From Zhengitettix transpicula (lineage: Eukaryota; Arthropoda; Insecta; Orthoptera; Tetrigidae), in NCBI GenBank assembly GCA_037074705.1, contig CM073593.1, positions 12,901,001 through 12,965,000 on the forward strand: 64,000 nucleotides of DNA, written 5' to 3'. Every line of letters begins with the position of its first letter. The stretch's first letter is position 1. This document shows positions 46,895-58,763 of this stretch, piece by piece. The notes under the pieces were generated by a model that saw only the letters and a list, made by a program, of their open reading frames with translations, was not told the DNA's origin and ran no database searches. The position numbers and the translations under genes were made by a program.

Positions 46895-47420
46895 AATGAG
46901 GGTAATCCATTGCAACTCCCATTTAATAGCATAGGATGGGATTTGAAAGGGTAGTGGAAGGTAGCCAAGGGTTAACTAGGGCCACCGGGCTATATTTCAA
47001 GGATCCTACCCGTAATTCACCGAAAAGTAATGCAGGACAAACCCTAGAAAAATATGCATCAGGTAGGTCAGGCATTGGGTACTTGTCCCACGCCCTTCCG
47101 ATAGCGAGAGAAGAGTTTACTGTGAGGACGCAGCATTCCCTTCTATGTGCCTCGACCAGTTTAGGAGGCAGATGGACGACTATTCCAATGGGAATAGCGG
47201 ACAACTATGCCCAAGGTCTGTGACCCCGGAACATACACTTCTCAAAACAGGCCGAGGTGCCTCGGCTTGTGGGAACCTTAGTTAAAAACGGAGAGAGGAA
47301 ATGGCATCACCAAAGCTAGCCCCTTTCGTCTCCCCTACAAGGTTCTGCCTACGAGAGAACATCCCTTGCAGGTTCTGCCTGCGAGAGAATAGCCCTCACA
47401 GACAGCTTCGGCACTGTTTT
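46895..47420 (+). repeat. GGGTAATCC interspersed repeat, long copy
   Basis: It begins GAGGGTAATCCATTGCAAC and reaches the far end, where the TTCTGCCT(A/G)CGAGAGAA unit is present twice. It shares the open frame seen in other long copies (minus strand here). Confidence 0.85.
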
Positions 47421-48479
47421 GGACTCAGTGGGTTTTAGGTACATATTGGCCAAAAACATAAAATAAAACCAGATTAACGTGCATATTTTCATTATAAATC
47501 TTCAAGAACATAAGTATCATTAAAGTAAATATTTCTACAATAAATGTAGAATGTGATAGATTAGTTATTAATAATATATATTTTCCCGTTATGATAAGTT
47601 AAGTTCGTTAAGTTGGAACCCTAATCATTGTATATGCATTCTATTGAAACTTTAACGTTTACGAAGCAAGACTTGATGAAAACCACAAACGTTCTGTTAA
47701 ACTGTTTTTGGTATCTTTTACTTGTCTATTTTATCGGATAATTTTATGTAATTAAAATATTATGTAATTAAAATATACCTTCATTTACACATTAATTCAT
47801 CTAGTTAGTGGAATAATTTCTATGCGCCCCTTAATTCAGTGGATTTTAATTTGTCTGAAATCCTCCGAGATTTGGAAGATTTTCTTATTTCTGTTTCTCT
47901 TTTATCCTGGGGTTATTACTATTATCGCTGTCGTTATGTAGCATATTTTATTCGTAAATATACTATCACCGAAGCAAATTAATATATTTGTAAGTATATC
48001 CTACCCTTTTTAATTATTTTTATTAATTGCCATTTTGATGGTAGTGAATAAGCAATAGTTTCTCAACCATATTCAAATGCTGCATTTTTATAATATATAT
48101 TTAATTCACCTCCAGTTCCCTTGCTACATCACCCAAATTAAGTCTTAAATTATATGAGGTTAATAAAATACCGGTAATTTGAATAATATTTTCGACTGGA
48201 TTATTAATATCATTAATTTATGAATTTAACGACCTTTTAAGACTATTTAAAACATTTTATTTAACACTTTCACTACGTTTCAGAACGTTTTTATACCTTA
48301 ACTCAGGTTTCAATTGAGTTATGTTACTACGGTAACAAAATTTTGTTTCACAAATATTTAAAATCATTTGTTTAAAATTTTGGGAAATATGTAAATCCTG
48401 AAAGTGTTCAGGCCAAATTTTATTTTTTGTTGCGTTTAAAAAATTAATTAATTGAATTATATGTAATTCATGAAAAAAA
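47421..48479. other. Intergenic, nothing assigned
   Basis: AT-rich with no frame over 60 codons and no repeat partner found. Confidence 0.4.
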
Positions 48480-48690
48480 TTACGTCTGAATGAAAATTAA
48501 TAATAATAAAGATAGCCAAATACAGGCAAAATAAGTGATAATATAAATACCACACAACGTTTTTATAATTTTATTTACAGATGATTAATATTGAATTTAA
48601 TAATCTTTTGAGTTTTGTCAACTGACGAGTGCAGGCTCTTCTTAGGCACCTGAAGAAAGGAACAAGGATCCCAGAAACGTTTTGTAATTA
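48480..48690. mobile_element. Penelope-like tail pair in inverted orientation with hammerhead-like core
   Basis: 48480-48571 is the reverse complement of a tail whose forward form (CGTTGTGTGGTATTTATA ... TTTGGCTATCTTTATTA) follows the core in other copies. 48590-48679 is in forward orientation and ends with CCTGAAGAAAGGAAC ... CCCAGAAACG. CTGAAGA fits the hammerhead CUGANGA box and GAAAC the second box, with GGA/TCC able to pair between them. Penelope-like elements are known to carry such ribozymes in their terminal repeats. No reverse transcriptase remains. Confidence 0.55.
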
Positions 48691-48949
48691 ATACTATGAT
48701 ATTATTGACACTAATCTTCCTTAATTTTTATACTGTAGTTAATTAATTTAATTAGTTATTACTGTCAAGAAAAATAGAATAAAAGAAGAATTTGTGTTCC
48801 GCATTTTCTGAATAAAAGGGGAAGCTTTAAAAATGGTTTGTATGGAAAGAAGACAATAATTTTTTTAATACATTTTAGCGGCAATGATTGAAACGAAGAA
48901 ACATTTATTTTGCCCTGAAATTGTATTCTAAGATTGTAAGATATTGGAG

Positions 48950-49450
48950 GTGTAGTAGGACTGAGCTTCGTTTCCTCATGCCCAATAAAAATCTCTTTGC
49001 GTTCCGCATGCGTCTTACCGTAATGGAGTCCGTATTTCTGATGGCGCTATCTTTCGGTTGGAACTATTTTCCGATTGAGCGGACAGGAGGTGAGAGGCGA
49101 CTCTACTAATTCGGTATTCTACGCGTCGTGGTTTCTATCCGCCTCGGCTCCAGTTCGATCCTTTCGCTTTATCTCTCGCTTTTCTTTCCTCCTCCTCGTT
49201 TCTGGCTGGCGACTGCAATCTCCGCCGACGTTTCTATTCCTTACGCGACCCCGACGACCTCCATCTGCCACCCTCTCCCTCGCTCCCTGCACTGCCCCAT
49301 CTTTTGTTCTTCTTGTGTTTTTGTAGCGCCAGGGCGCGCATTAAGCGATCTTCATCAGCGCGGAAGAACAGAATAGTCTTGTCAGGTCGGTGTATGTGTT
49401 CGGCCGCGCAGATATGTGTGCGTGTGTTTCTTCGTGAGTGGTGGGGTGGA
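48950..49450 (+). other. GC-rich, pyrimidine-rich block
   Basis: Contains CGGTTGGAAC, long CT-rich runs (49150-49310) and GCGCCAGGGCGCGC (49326-49339). TTC|GTGAGTGG near 49431 is a possible donor. It resembles a 5' untranslated exon/promoter block, but no coding start is convincing. Confidence 0.3.
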
Positions 49451-50158
49451 GAATTTTACTGCTCTGAGACGTAGAGGGTGGGAAAACTTTCAGAAAACTG
49501 AATTGGAAGCGACTTCTGGCCCCAAGAGGGAAAGAAGTATTTGAATGTCTTAAGGATATTGTCTCATATTGCTGAGTTTCTGGTTACAGAAATCTGCACA
49601 TCATTTGTAGATTATAAAAAAAGCACCATTACTGAAAATAATTATTTTGTATAAAACCTGGCAATAGCTAATATCTGAATATGTCCTTTATCATTATCAA
49701 AATAGTAAGAATTGAACAAATGATTATAAGGTATATATGAGAGTCGTGAATTAAATGTACAAACCCAATCAGATGGAATGTACAGCTGATTTTGAATGAT
49801 CTGTTGGGTAAATGGACGTCGATGGAGGCTGATTATTCGGAAAAAATTATGTTATCGGCTAATTTTCTGAAGCAGTTATGTCTTAAAAAAATTATTTCCT
49901 TCATTTCTTGATAATATACTTTATTCTAAGACTCCTTCAGTAAGAATTACACACTGACGATTATTAATTTTGGAAATATATGCAATTAAAGTTTGAGCAT
50001 AAAACCCTCACAATTCCTACGAAACCAAATAAACTGCTCCCTCAAAAAAGTGAGAATGTTTCATTCACTTAAGACTTGAAAACCTTGCTAAATCCTCTTG
50101 CACAAATTCTTTTTGCAGTTGAGACGAGGTTTTTAAGTGATAAATGAAGGACGTAATA

Positions 50159-50405
50159 GTGCGTCCGCCATCGGAAGGGCGTGGGACAAGTACCCAATGC
50201 CCGACCTACCCGATGCAGGTTTTTCTAGGGTTTTCCCTGCATTTCTTTAGGCGAATGCCGAGTAGGATCCTTAAAATATAGCCCGGGGGCCCTAGTAACC
50301 CTTGGCTACCTTCCTCTACCCTTCCGCATCCCCCCTTTAAAATCCCTTCCTATGCTATTAAAGGGGAGTTGCCCAACGTGGATTACCCTCATGTAGCCTG
50401 TTGCC
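50159..50405 (-). repeat. GGGTAATCC interspersed repeat copy
   Basis: Reverse orientation, truncated at CCGCCATCGGAAGGGCG and ending GTGGATTACCCTCATGTAGC. A second copy in the same orientation follows within 20 bases. Confidence 0.85.
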
Positions 50406-50424
50406 CTAAAGGGGGTGCGTCCTC

Positions 50425-50797
50425 CGTTTTTGAACTAAGGTTCCCACAAGCCGAGGCACCTCGGCCTGTTCAGAGAGGTGTATGTTCCGGGGTCACAGAC
50501 CTTGGGCATACTGTAAGAGTTGTCCGCTATTCTCATTGGAATAGCCGGCCAGCTGCCTCCTAAACTGGTCGAGGCACGGAGAAGAGAATGCTGCGTCCCC
50601 ACAGCAAACTCCTCTCCCGCTATCGGAAGGGCGTGGGACAACTACCCAATGCCCGACCTACCTGATGCAGGTTTTTCTAGGGTTTGTCTTGCATTTATTT
50701 TAGGCGAATGCCGGGTAGGATCCTTAAACCATAGCCCGAGGACCCTAGTTACCCTTGGCTACCTTCCTTCACCGTTCCGCATCCCCCCTTTAAAAAA
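50425..50797 (-). repeat. GGGTAATCC interspersed repeat copy
   Basis: Reverse orientation. It carries the TTGAACTAAGGTTCCCAC to GCATCCCCCCTTTAAA part and then ends in an A-run. It lacks the last 75 bases. Confidence 0.85.
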
Positions 50798-50804
50798 AAA
50801 GTAA

Positions 50805-50895
50805 TAGTGCGTGTTATCAGTACCAATATGACGTCACCGCGTCCAGCTACGTCATACAATATGGCGGCACGTTACGGCTTCTGAAGACGAACCAC
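50805..50895. promoter_or_regulatory. CRE and YY1-like site cluster
   Basis: TGACGTCACCGCG and CTACGTCATACAATATGGCGG lie within 40 bases: two CRE-like sites (TGACGTCA, TACGTCA) and an ATATGGCGG that fits YY1-type boxes. It stands directly after a GGGTAATCC repeat copy. No transcript is visible to either side. Confidence 0.35.
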
Positions 50896-52429
50896 ACCAA
50901 ATTATCATATGGGGAATCATCGAGTGTTTCAAAATGGTCCATAAAATGATCGAACCCTCACATGTCATTACTTTGCATATGTAACTAACAGGTTTCTAAT
51001 TCAGGAACAACTTCAAGGTTTAAATAAATGCATACTTATATTACAATATCTCTAATAGTTTCCTACCGATAACATATTTATGAAATCTTGAATCTTGACT
51101 GTTACTCTTCCATAATCTGAAGTAATTTCCTTAACCATTAGTTATTTACTCTGTTGATTATAAATTATATAATTGATCATTTATTAAATTTTTTCAAATG
51201 ATCTGTACTTCTGCGTTATATTTTATGTATAGGATAAATTAAAAAGTCAATATGTAATTTAATTAAACCAAATTATAATAAATATAAAAATATTTTTACT
51301 CCTAATAATAATAATAGAAGACTGACTAATTTTCGTGACTATTAATGAAAGAGAATGAGTGAAATTTTATTTTTCCCTCATGTGAATACCCTGTGAGAAA
51401 GTATCGTAGGTAATTTCAGGAGATTTAAACTGGCTAATACTAGCTCAGATCCGTATTGGGTATCAAAATAATTGTTTTCTCTGATAATCCCAAATTTTTA
51501 GTAACAGCAATGGAGAAGTAAAAAAAAATTTTTGTAGTGATCAAATTTGCCTAGAGAATTATTTTAAACTGCCATTTTATCGGTGAAGTATTCTTCAGAA
51601 AGTGGACGTGCAAATTTCAGGGAAATTCCCGGAAGCCGAAATAGGCATGGACGAGGCGCCGAAGTGTCGTACGCGGCAAGTACGTGATATCGAACAAAAG
51701 CATTCCGGGACGAAAAGTATGCAAAAAATTAAGTCAGTAAAGCATCCCGAAAGCGTGGAAAAGTCGTTTAGAATTGTAGTGACCTAACAAATTTAGGTTT
51801 TGCTGGGGGAAAAAAGGAATGTAAATTTTCGCAACAGACAGGCAGTCTTAAACCGGATATTAATAAAGAAAGTCTCGAGCAAATGATCTTAAAAAACAAA
51901 ACAAAATAAACCTTGTAAGTTTGGTAGCCCTCTGACATGCACGAGAGCGTTCGAATATCAATGCCGAGATTCAGTTTCGTAATTATATTGTGGTAAACAC
52001 TTTTAATTAAATTAACAAGGAAGGAAACTGAAATGAAACTAATTTTTTTAAAAGATAAAAAGATTATTTATTTGAAAAATTTGATTTTCGTTGAATTTAC
52101 AATTTAAATTTTTAAGTAAATGCCTCTGCTTTTATGAGAATCTAAATTTCAGGGCCCGCTTATAGGACCTCTAATAAAGACATAATTTGTAATTTTCACC
52201 AAGTTACAAAAGCAAAAAATGAATTTAAATTTACAGTAACAAATTTTATATCAACAACAAAACTATAGAAATCTGAAAAGTTATATAAATCTGGCGGTAA
52301 ACGATATTTACGTAAAAGTTCACAGAATAAAGTTTGTTTTTTTACATAACATGTACTTAGAGCTGCTCTGGTTTGTGCACACGTGATTATTTTAATTGTT
52401 TTATAGAACACTAAATTTCATAGCACTGA
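50896..52429. other. Intergenic, nothing firmly assigned
   Basis: A 61-codon charged plus frame at 51602-51787 (GKFPEAEIGMDEAPKCR...) is GC-balanced but has no recognisable family and no good splice context. Confidence 0.35.
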
Positions 52430-53220
52430 TTTTTTTATCGTCTCACTTTCCAACACTTTCGGTGCCTTTCTATTCTGCTGCCGTACGTATTATCACACTC
52501 GGTTTGATGTGAAAAATCACTTTAATAAAAAAAATGATGATATTCAGCACATACTTTGCTGAATTCGACCACCACAGACTCTCGCCCGGACTACCATGGT
52601 CAGGCCCTCCAAAACACACTGACTGTCTGTCTCTCTGACTATTTGTCACAACATACTGCTCTGCCTCTCAAACACACACTCACTAGCTGTCCAAAGTTCT
52701 GAACGTTCCCGACAATTCATAGCACCCATTATTGCATTCTCGCGCCAAACAATGCTGTTCTTTACAAGTCTCTGGCCTCAAAGTTTCGGCGCCAATAATT
52801 AAAGAAACAATTTATATAAATCATTTCATTAAACATTTGTAATCTCTACAATATATTGTAAAGATATGGTCATATTTTTGCCCCACTGTTTGGTGCCAAA
52901 TTTAAAGATATCCTTCTTTAATCTAAGTTTTGCCATCTATGCCCAGTATTCAATACTTGTACGAATCCTAGGTTCCGTCGATTCTTGGGCGCCAGGTGAT
53001 TTTTTAGAAGATAAATAGCCAAACTTTAGATTTCTGGAATAAATAATGAGATATAAGATTTACTCAAGACGTGTTTTTCACCTCGTCTTCCAACTTGGGA
53101 CTGAGTCCAAAACGTGTCAATAATCACAAATGTGCGCTTGACCCATTGTTTAGGTTCAAGCCGAAAGAAAAATATCCTAATATAATATGCGTTGGTAAAC
53201 GGCCACACGTATTACAATAG
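52430..53220. other. Possible LTR-derived segments around an ATAT junction
   Basis: CTCTACA-ATAT-AT-TGTAAAG at 52844-52863 resembles the TACA|ATAT|TGTAA joint between LTR insertions at 6691-6706. GTTTGGTGCCAAATTT follows (a primer-binding-site-like string), and ATTACA occurs at 53210-53215. The left boundary was not found, so the call is tentative. Confidence 0.3.
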
Positions 53221-54107
53221 AGGGCCGGCGAGTAGGGAGGACAGAGGGGGCCAAAAATAAAATAAAAACAATTAAACCTAATTATTAAAAAATTAAAGGC
53301 CAACAACTTGTGCAGAAAATTTGATAATCAGGTATGTCTTGGCTATTAAATTTAGGACCGGGAGGGGGAGGGTTGGGGAGGGGGTAACAAGATTCTTGGG
53401 CCCGGACTCCTCAGGTGTCCACGATTCCTCTCTTATTTATTTATTTGACGTATATACACTTTCTTTGAGCCGAAAAAAAATGCGCGGCAAAAGTAGGGTG
53501 TTTTTATATATATATATACGTATCTGATACATAATTGTGAAAGCCGTGTTATCCGATCGTACGTGCGTGCGGCGGCGACGACGTCGCTCGCGAAATACAA
53601 AAGATATGAGCGTGGTCCAGCTAATGACCACGGAGTACGTCTTGGAAAAATATTATAAATAGCGTAAATAAAACTTGGAATATAATCACTATACTTATAT
53701 ATGTCAATATTTTATGCCATTAAATATAGTGCTAATTATTAATTTTTTTATATATCTCAGTAATAAACTTTTAAATCGGGTTAATTAAATGAAACAGGAA
53801 TAACTCCCTACAACTTATATTAATTATGACACGTTTCTCAATTAGTACTGAACAAGTACTTCTTCATTGAGAGGAAATAACATCGTTGATGTTCAGCAAC
53901 ATAAAATAATTAATTATTCTGAATTGCCAACACTAAAGCACATGAATTATTAAGTATTCGAATTCGTGCTGAGACTTCTGTCTGTAGAATAAGGACCCTC
54001 TATTAGTAATTTTAAAGAACTAAGCCTTAGACAGTGGGACCTGTGTTCACTTGCAATTAAATACGAACTATTAACACCAAACATTGGTTGTAGCAGGCCA
54101 AAACACT

Positions 54108-54660
54108 TACCTTACTAGCTTCCGTATTATTCGAGGACAAATGATTTGACGTGCGAGCAACATTTCTCGTCTCCATATTCCTTGATTTTAAGCACGTTTC
54201 GCAGTCTAGTGTGCGCGAGATATAATTTCCACTCCGTCGACTATAACTGTCTCTACCCTTATGCTCGTACGCCGTGGCGTCTGTTGCGAAATTATGCCGA
54301 AAATTACAGCTTCCTGCGACATTATGCCGGTGCCGCATTAGCGTTTGACGCGCGACTCTATCAGGTGTAAATGCAGCAGCATTATTCATTGTTAACAAGA
54401 ACAACTCGGTTGCAGGAGGGATGGGGCTGAAGGATGGTGATGGATGGCAGCGCTGTAATTCCCCCTTTCGCATGGTAATACTTGCTGTTTCCCCCTCCCC
54501 ACCATGAGATTGCTCAGAGGTTTCGGAGTCGGCGTCATGCGTCGCGACACAAAGAGTGGCGTTATTGAATAAATCACAGCCGCTGGAAAGTTCCACGCGA
54601 CAGCCAGTATAATGCGGGGCAATTAAATCTGCCACTCATTGCGGCTGCAGCTAACACATC
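54108..54660 (-). other. GC-rich block ending in a consensus splice donor
   Basis: Read on the minus strand, the block ends GCTAGTAAG|GTAAGTG (donor at 54107-54106), a near-perfect consensus. Frames of 60-190 codons overlap on both strands, and none starts with a well-placed ATG (the longest opens with GTG). I favour a 5' untranslated exon or a conserved enhancer of a gene to the left of this point or outside the window. Confidence 0.35.
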
Positions 54661-56479
54661 TTCATCGGCTACAGAGATATTCCAGTGTTCCATGACATGG
54701 ACACAATTGGTTTCGCTCGAACGACAAAAACGAAATCAAGCTAAAAGTAAAATAAAATGTAGAAAATGATTTATTTTATTTTCAACCTAATATATATTTT
54801 TCTGACGCTCCAGGGTCAATCTGATTTTTGAAACATATTCAAATGTGTATTGTAACTGTAATTGGACATGTGTCACAAATGCTTTTATAGAATTCAACGT
54901 TTTGGAAAAAATCTTTAATTTTTTGTGTTATTAAAGTAATTTCAGTAGGATGTCAAGATAATAAAGGGTTCTGAGTAAAAGTTTAATTGATTTAGACGAG
55001 AACAAATTACAACTATTTGGACACAATACCTCGTGCCACATGTACGTTCAGGCAAAACAAAAACTTTAATAAATGTAATATCTCGGAAAACCATAAATTC
55101 AGAAACTATACCAAAGCTTATGTTATTATTCCGAGTATACCAAAGTGATTTTAAAAACTTTAATATAATATCTAGCTCGAAGTTGCCCGGGTATTTATTT
55201 AAATTAGTCCGCAGAAGGAATTGATTCGACACTAACATCTCGGTCAACATTTCACTTAATCGGAATCAGTAGCGTCATTGATTGGAACATTTACCTAGTT
55301 ACGTTCCCCTTCCCGACCTAACCTCTCGGCCGCTAACTTCAAGTAAACCAGGATGATGACTGACGGTACTTTAACGTCTCGGAAATTCTCTTCCTACATA
55401 AAATAAGAGTATTTAAAAATCTAAAAGTCACGTGAATCAACTTAATTAAGTTTAAAAATACTCCCGGTGCGTTGAAGGAGTAGAAAACTAAAACCGTTAA
55501 ACAGAGATTAAAATATAGCTGGTACCAAAATAAAATATAAAATACACCCGGTAACTTAAGAGGGTCAAAACTATTCCGGGTAACATTATCCATGGCGAGG
55601 AACATAAAATTTCATTAACCACCATTGTTAATACGAGAATTGAACTCAGCGACTCCTTTAACCCAGGAATCAACACCAATTTCGGTCTTTTATGAATTAC
55701 TTAATATGTAAACCTCTTCCACCACCACCCTACGGTAAGAGTTCTTGCCATTTGGAGTTGATATTAGACACTAAAAATTCTAGAATAAGTCTATAAAATT
55801 CAGTGACACCGAGAACGTTTTATTCGACTTTAATAATGGCCGTTTACGAATATTTCTAACTGCCACCCCATGCGTAGAGTTGGTAGGTATGTCTTAATAC
55901 GTCGGTATTTGTCCCTGGATCATAAAAACCATGTGATCAAAGTTTGGTATAAATTGTTACCCGCGTTTAATATTTTACTCAGACATTTATTCTGTAAACG
56001 TGATAAAAACGCACCACATCATGGCCGCCATATGATAGTTGAATATGAATAAAGCAGTATAAAATATGTACGGTTGTGTTCTTTTCTTTCTTACCAATCC
56101 ACCAAATACGACCTTCAGATAACAAGCCTTTGGTAGCGCGTTTTAAACCCAAAAATCTGTCTGGTAGTTAATTAGTATCTAACTAGACATTTTTTAAATG
56201 TAGCAGTACTTATTTAAATTTATTTTTTAAAAGTTTAGCGAATGTAAATAATTTTATGCAATCGCTTAAATATGTTTCAGATGTTCGCATATAACAGTGT
56301 AAAATTCAATTAAAAATTATGACCTGTAGAATGTCTTTAAGTGGAACATAGTCTATTAATTGATCAGTAAATCATAAAATTTCTATTTGGATTACTTAAT
56401 AATGTAAAACATTGCTTTAAAATTAAGGACTACAATGGTTGTGTAATATAGCTGCTATAACTATGAGATCAAAAGAAGG
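54661..56479. other. Intergenic, nothing assigned
   Basis: AT-rich with several frames of 60-100 codons on both strands, none with a family or splice support. Confidence 0.35.
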
Positions 56480-57010
56480 TTAGAGGCAATAGCCATTAGT
56501 TTGAGCTAAGGGACGGAAATAATCAGACTGAATAGGAATAAGTCGGTGGAAAATCAGGTAGCGCCCATCCCATTCTTCAGCGTTGAGAGGAAAACCTTTA
56601 GGATAGGAAAGTGGATAATGTGGGGTTCTTGTTATCTAAGTACTGCCCAGAACATGAACAAAACCAGGAGTAAAAGATATAGTTTAATGTATAAAATCAA
56701 GACTGAGTAGTGAGCACTCGGGTGCCATACATCCAGAATGACGGAAGTAGCAAGAGTAATTCAAAAAGTGTCTCCAGAGATTGAGAGATAAACCCTTTCC
56801 CAAGGGAAGAACCACTTTCTAGAAGGCGGGGACCAATAGAAAGGTCCACATCAGCCCACGTGATCTGTAGTGGGGCCCCTCAAAACCGGTTGCTACAGGG
56901 TTTCTACAGCCTTTCCTCTGAAATCCAAACCGAGTGACAATTTGTTAATGTATTGCTCCATCCTATATCCGCACATCCTCTCGGGACCCAAATGAAGAAA
57001 ATATTCCCAA
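56480..57010. other. Balanced-composition block of unknown origin
   Basis: GC-balanced sequence with no frame over 60 codons, no splice pattern and no copy elsewhere in the window. It might be the untranslated tail of an old LINE, but nothing proves it. Confidence 0.2.
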
Positions 57011-57496
57011 GACGTGTACCATATAGACCGAAATAATAAAGCAAATTAATAAATCTATATGACAGTTTAATAATAAATAATTTGGCGACTTTCTCTACTA
57101 AACAGATACATTTAATTATATGTCATTATCCTGGACGGATATGTAGGAAATATATACTTAGATTTATCACCTGACATTTTTGACAGTATATTTTTATCTA
57201 TAAAAAGACAAACAATAAATTAATCTTGTTTGATTCATTACTTTATCTGGCCTCTCGCTGAGTCGAACGATTTTCGGATTGAAATATCTAATCACCTGTC
57301 TGTCTAGTGGAAACATAACACAATCTTTTTTATATATTTTGTATATAATTCTACATGAGTTAAAATTATAATATATATATATATATAATTTATTTGACAA
57401 GGCTCTGGGGTTAATATTTTCAGAATCTCTCATTTACAGAGAAATGAGTGATAGGAGATATAAACTTAAATAAAACAAGTATTGTATTTAATAATA

Positions 57497-57605
57497 AGAT
57501 CAAATAGCCAAATAGAGACAAATGAAGTCATGATCTAAAAACCAAAAACCTTCTTCTTTCTTCAGGTGCTAAGAAAACTAAAGGCCTAGAGCGACACAAC
57601 CACAA
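57497..57605 (-). repeat. Penelope-like tail fragment, reverse
   Basis: On the minus strand, GTCGCTCTAGGCC and AGCACCTGAAGAAAG are followed by a TTTGTCTCTATTTGGCTA tail. The GAAACGTT box is lost. Confidence 0.45.
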
Positions 57606-58069
57606 AATGCAGTTGACGAACTCAAAATATATTTTATCTTATTATTAATTTTTTAAACAGTGGTATATTTTTCATTTTAATTATGACATTTATTAAGATT
57701 ACATGAATGTTGTCGAAGATTACCTGAATGGCGTAATAATATTTTTCTAAAATTTTAAAGTTGTCATTAACAGGCTAGACTTACCTTCTTTTGTGTGTTT
57801 AGCCTTAAACACCCTTTCGTTCTTTCAGATAGAAAGTTTGTACCATTGCTTCGTTGTCTGCCTACATTTGTTACTTCAACTATTTCGAGCAAAATCACCT
57901 AAATATCTCCTACAAAAACCACTTGCATAATTATTGATTTAAGAATTTCGCTAGAAACCTATTATATTCTGCACTGCAAATCTCTCAGTATTGTCAAAAA
58001 TATATTTATAATTTTTCAGTGAGTAAAATCGGTTACAATCAAAACTACTTATACTGGATACATGATTTA

Positions 58070-58763
58070 TCTTATAAATATAAATGAGTGTGTGTATGTA
58101 TGTTTCTTTGTTTGTATATTTGTATGTATAATTTCAACCCTTTCCTGGTTCGGGAGGGAAGCATCCTTAAGGGTGTGGTATTACTAAAAATTATGTGAAA
58201 TAATCGAGATTCGAGTTGAATCATAGGTTTTGTGTGTCACTGAGTTTAATTATTACATTCAACTTGCCGTTTAACTCCCACAAGCGTGAGTGATGTTTTT
58301 AAAATATGTTAATCGCCGATATTAGCGTCGCAAAAACTGTTTTTGGGGTCAATTAATAATATTTCTCTAGATGTTTTCGGTGTATAATTTTAATCTCTGT
58401 CGGCATGGATGGGAGCAAGCTTGGGGTGGGGTTTGGTGGGGCGTTACATGAAAATAACGCTAATACGATTGGAATCAAATTCGGGGGTATCTACATCTCT
58501 GAATATAATAATTACATTCAACTTGTTGTTGAACCCAAAGTACAGTGGGGACGTGAGTGGAAAGTTTGTAAAATGTTGAAACGGACGATATGTTTTATGA
58601 AAGAAATTTTTCCGGGTCAATGAGTTCAACCCCTTTCGGCATGGGAGGTGAGAACATGTAGATATAGGGAGCGAAGTGCATTACGTAAAAGCAACCGAGA
58701 TTTGAGTCAAATTGGGGGTTATGGATATACGACATCCCGGGAAACGCCGGGCACCCAACTAGT
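58070..58763 (+). mobile_element. Non-autonomous Helitron with intact termini
   Basis: It is preceded by A, starts TCTTATAAATATAAATGAG and ends CTAGT followed by T. Upstream of the end, CCCGG (58736-58740) and CCGGG (58747-58751) form the usual terminal hairpin. It contains tandem core units like the copy at 16538. It is the best preserved of the four copies. Confidence 0.75.

Noticed and set aside
53321..53631. Frames near 53.4 kb
   Set aside because: They overlap in opposite directions across low-complexity sequence with no motif.
54057..54635. 192-codon minus frame as a protein gene
   Set aside because: It opens with GTG, other frames on both strands are open over the same GC-rich DNA, and it runs through a consensus splice donor.
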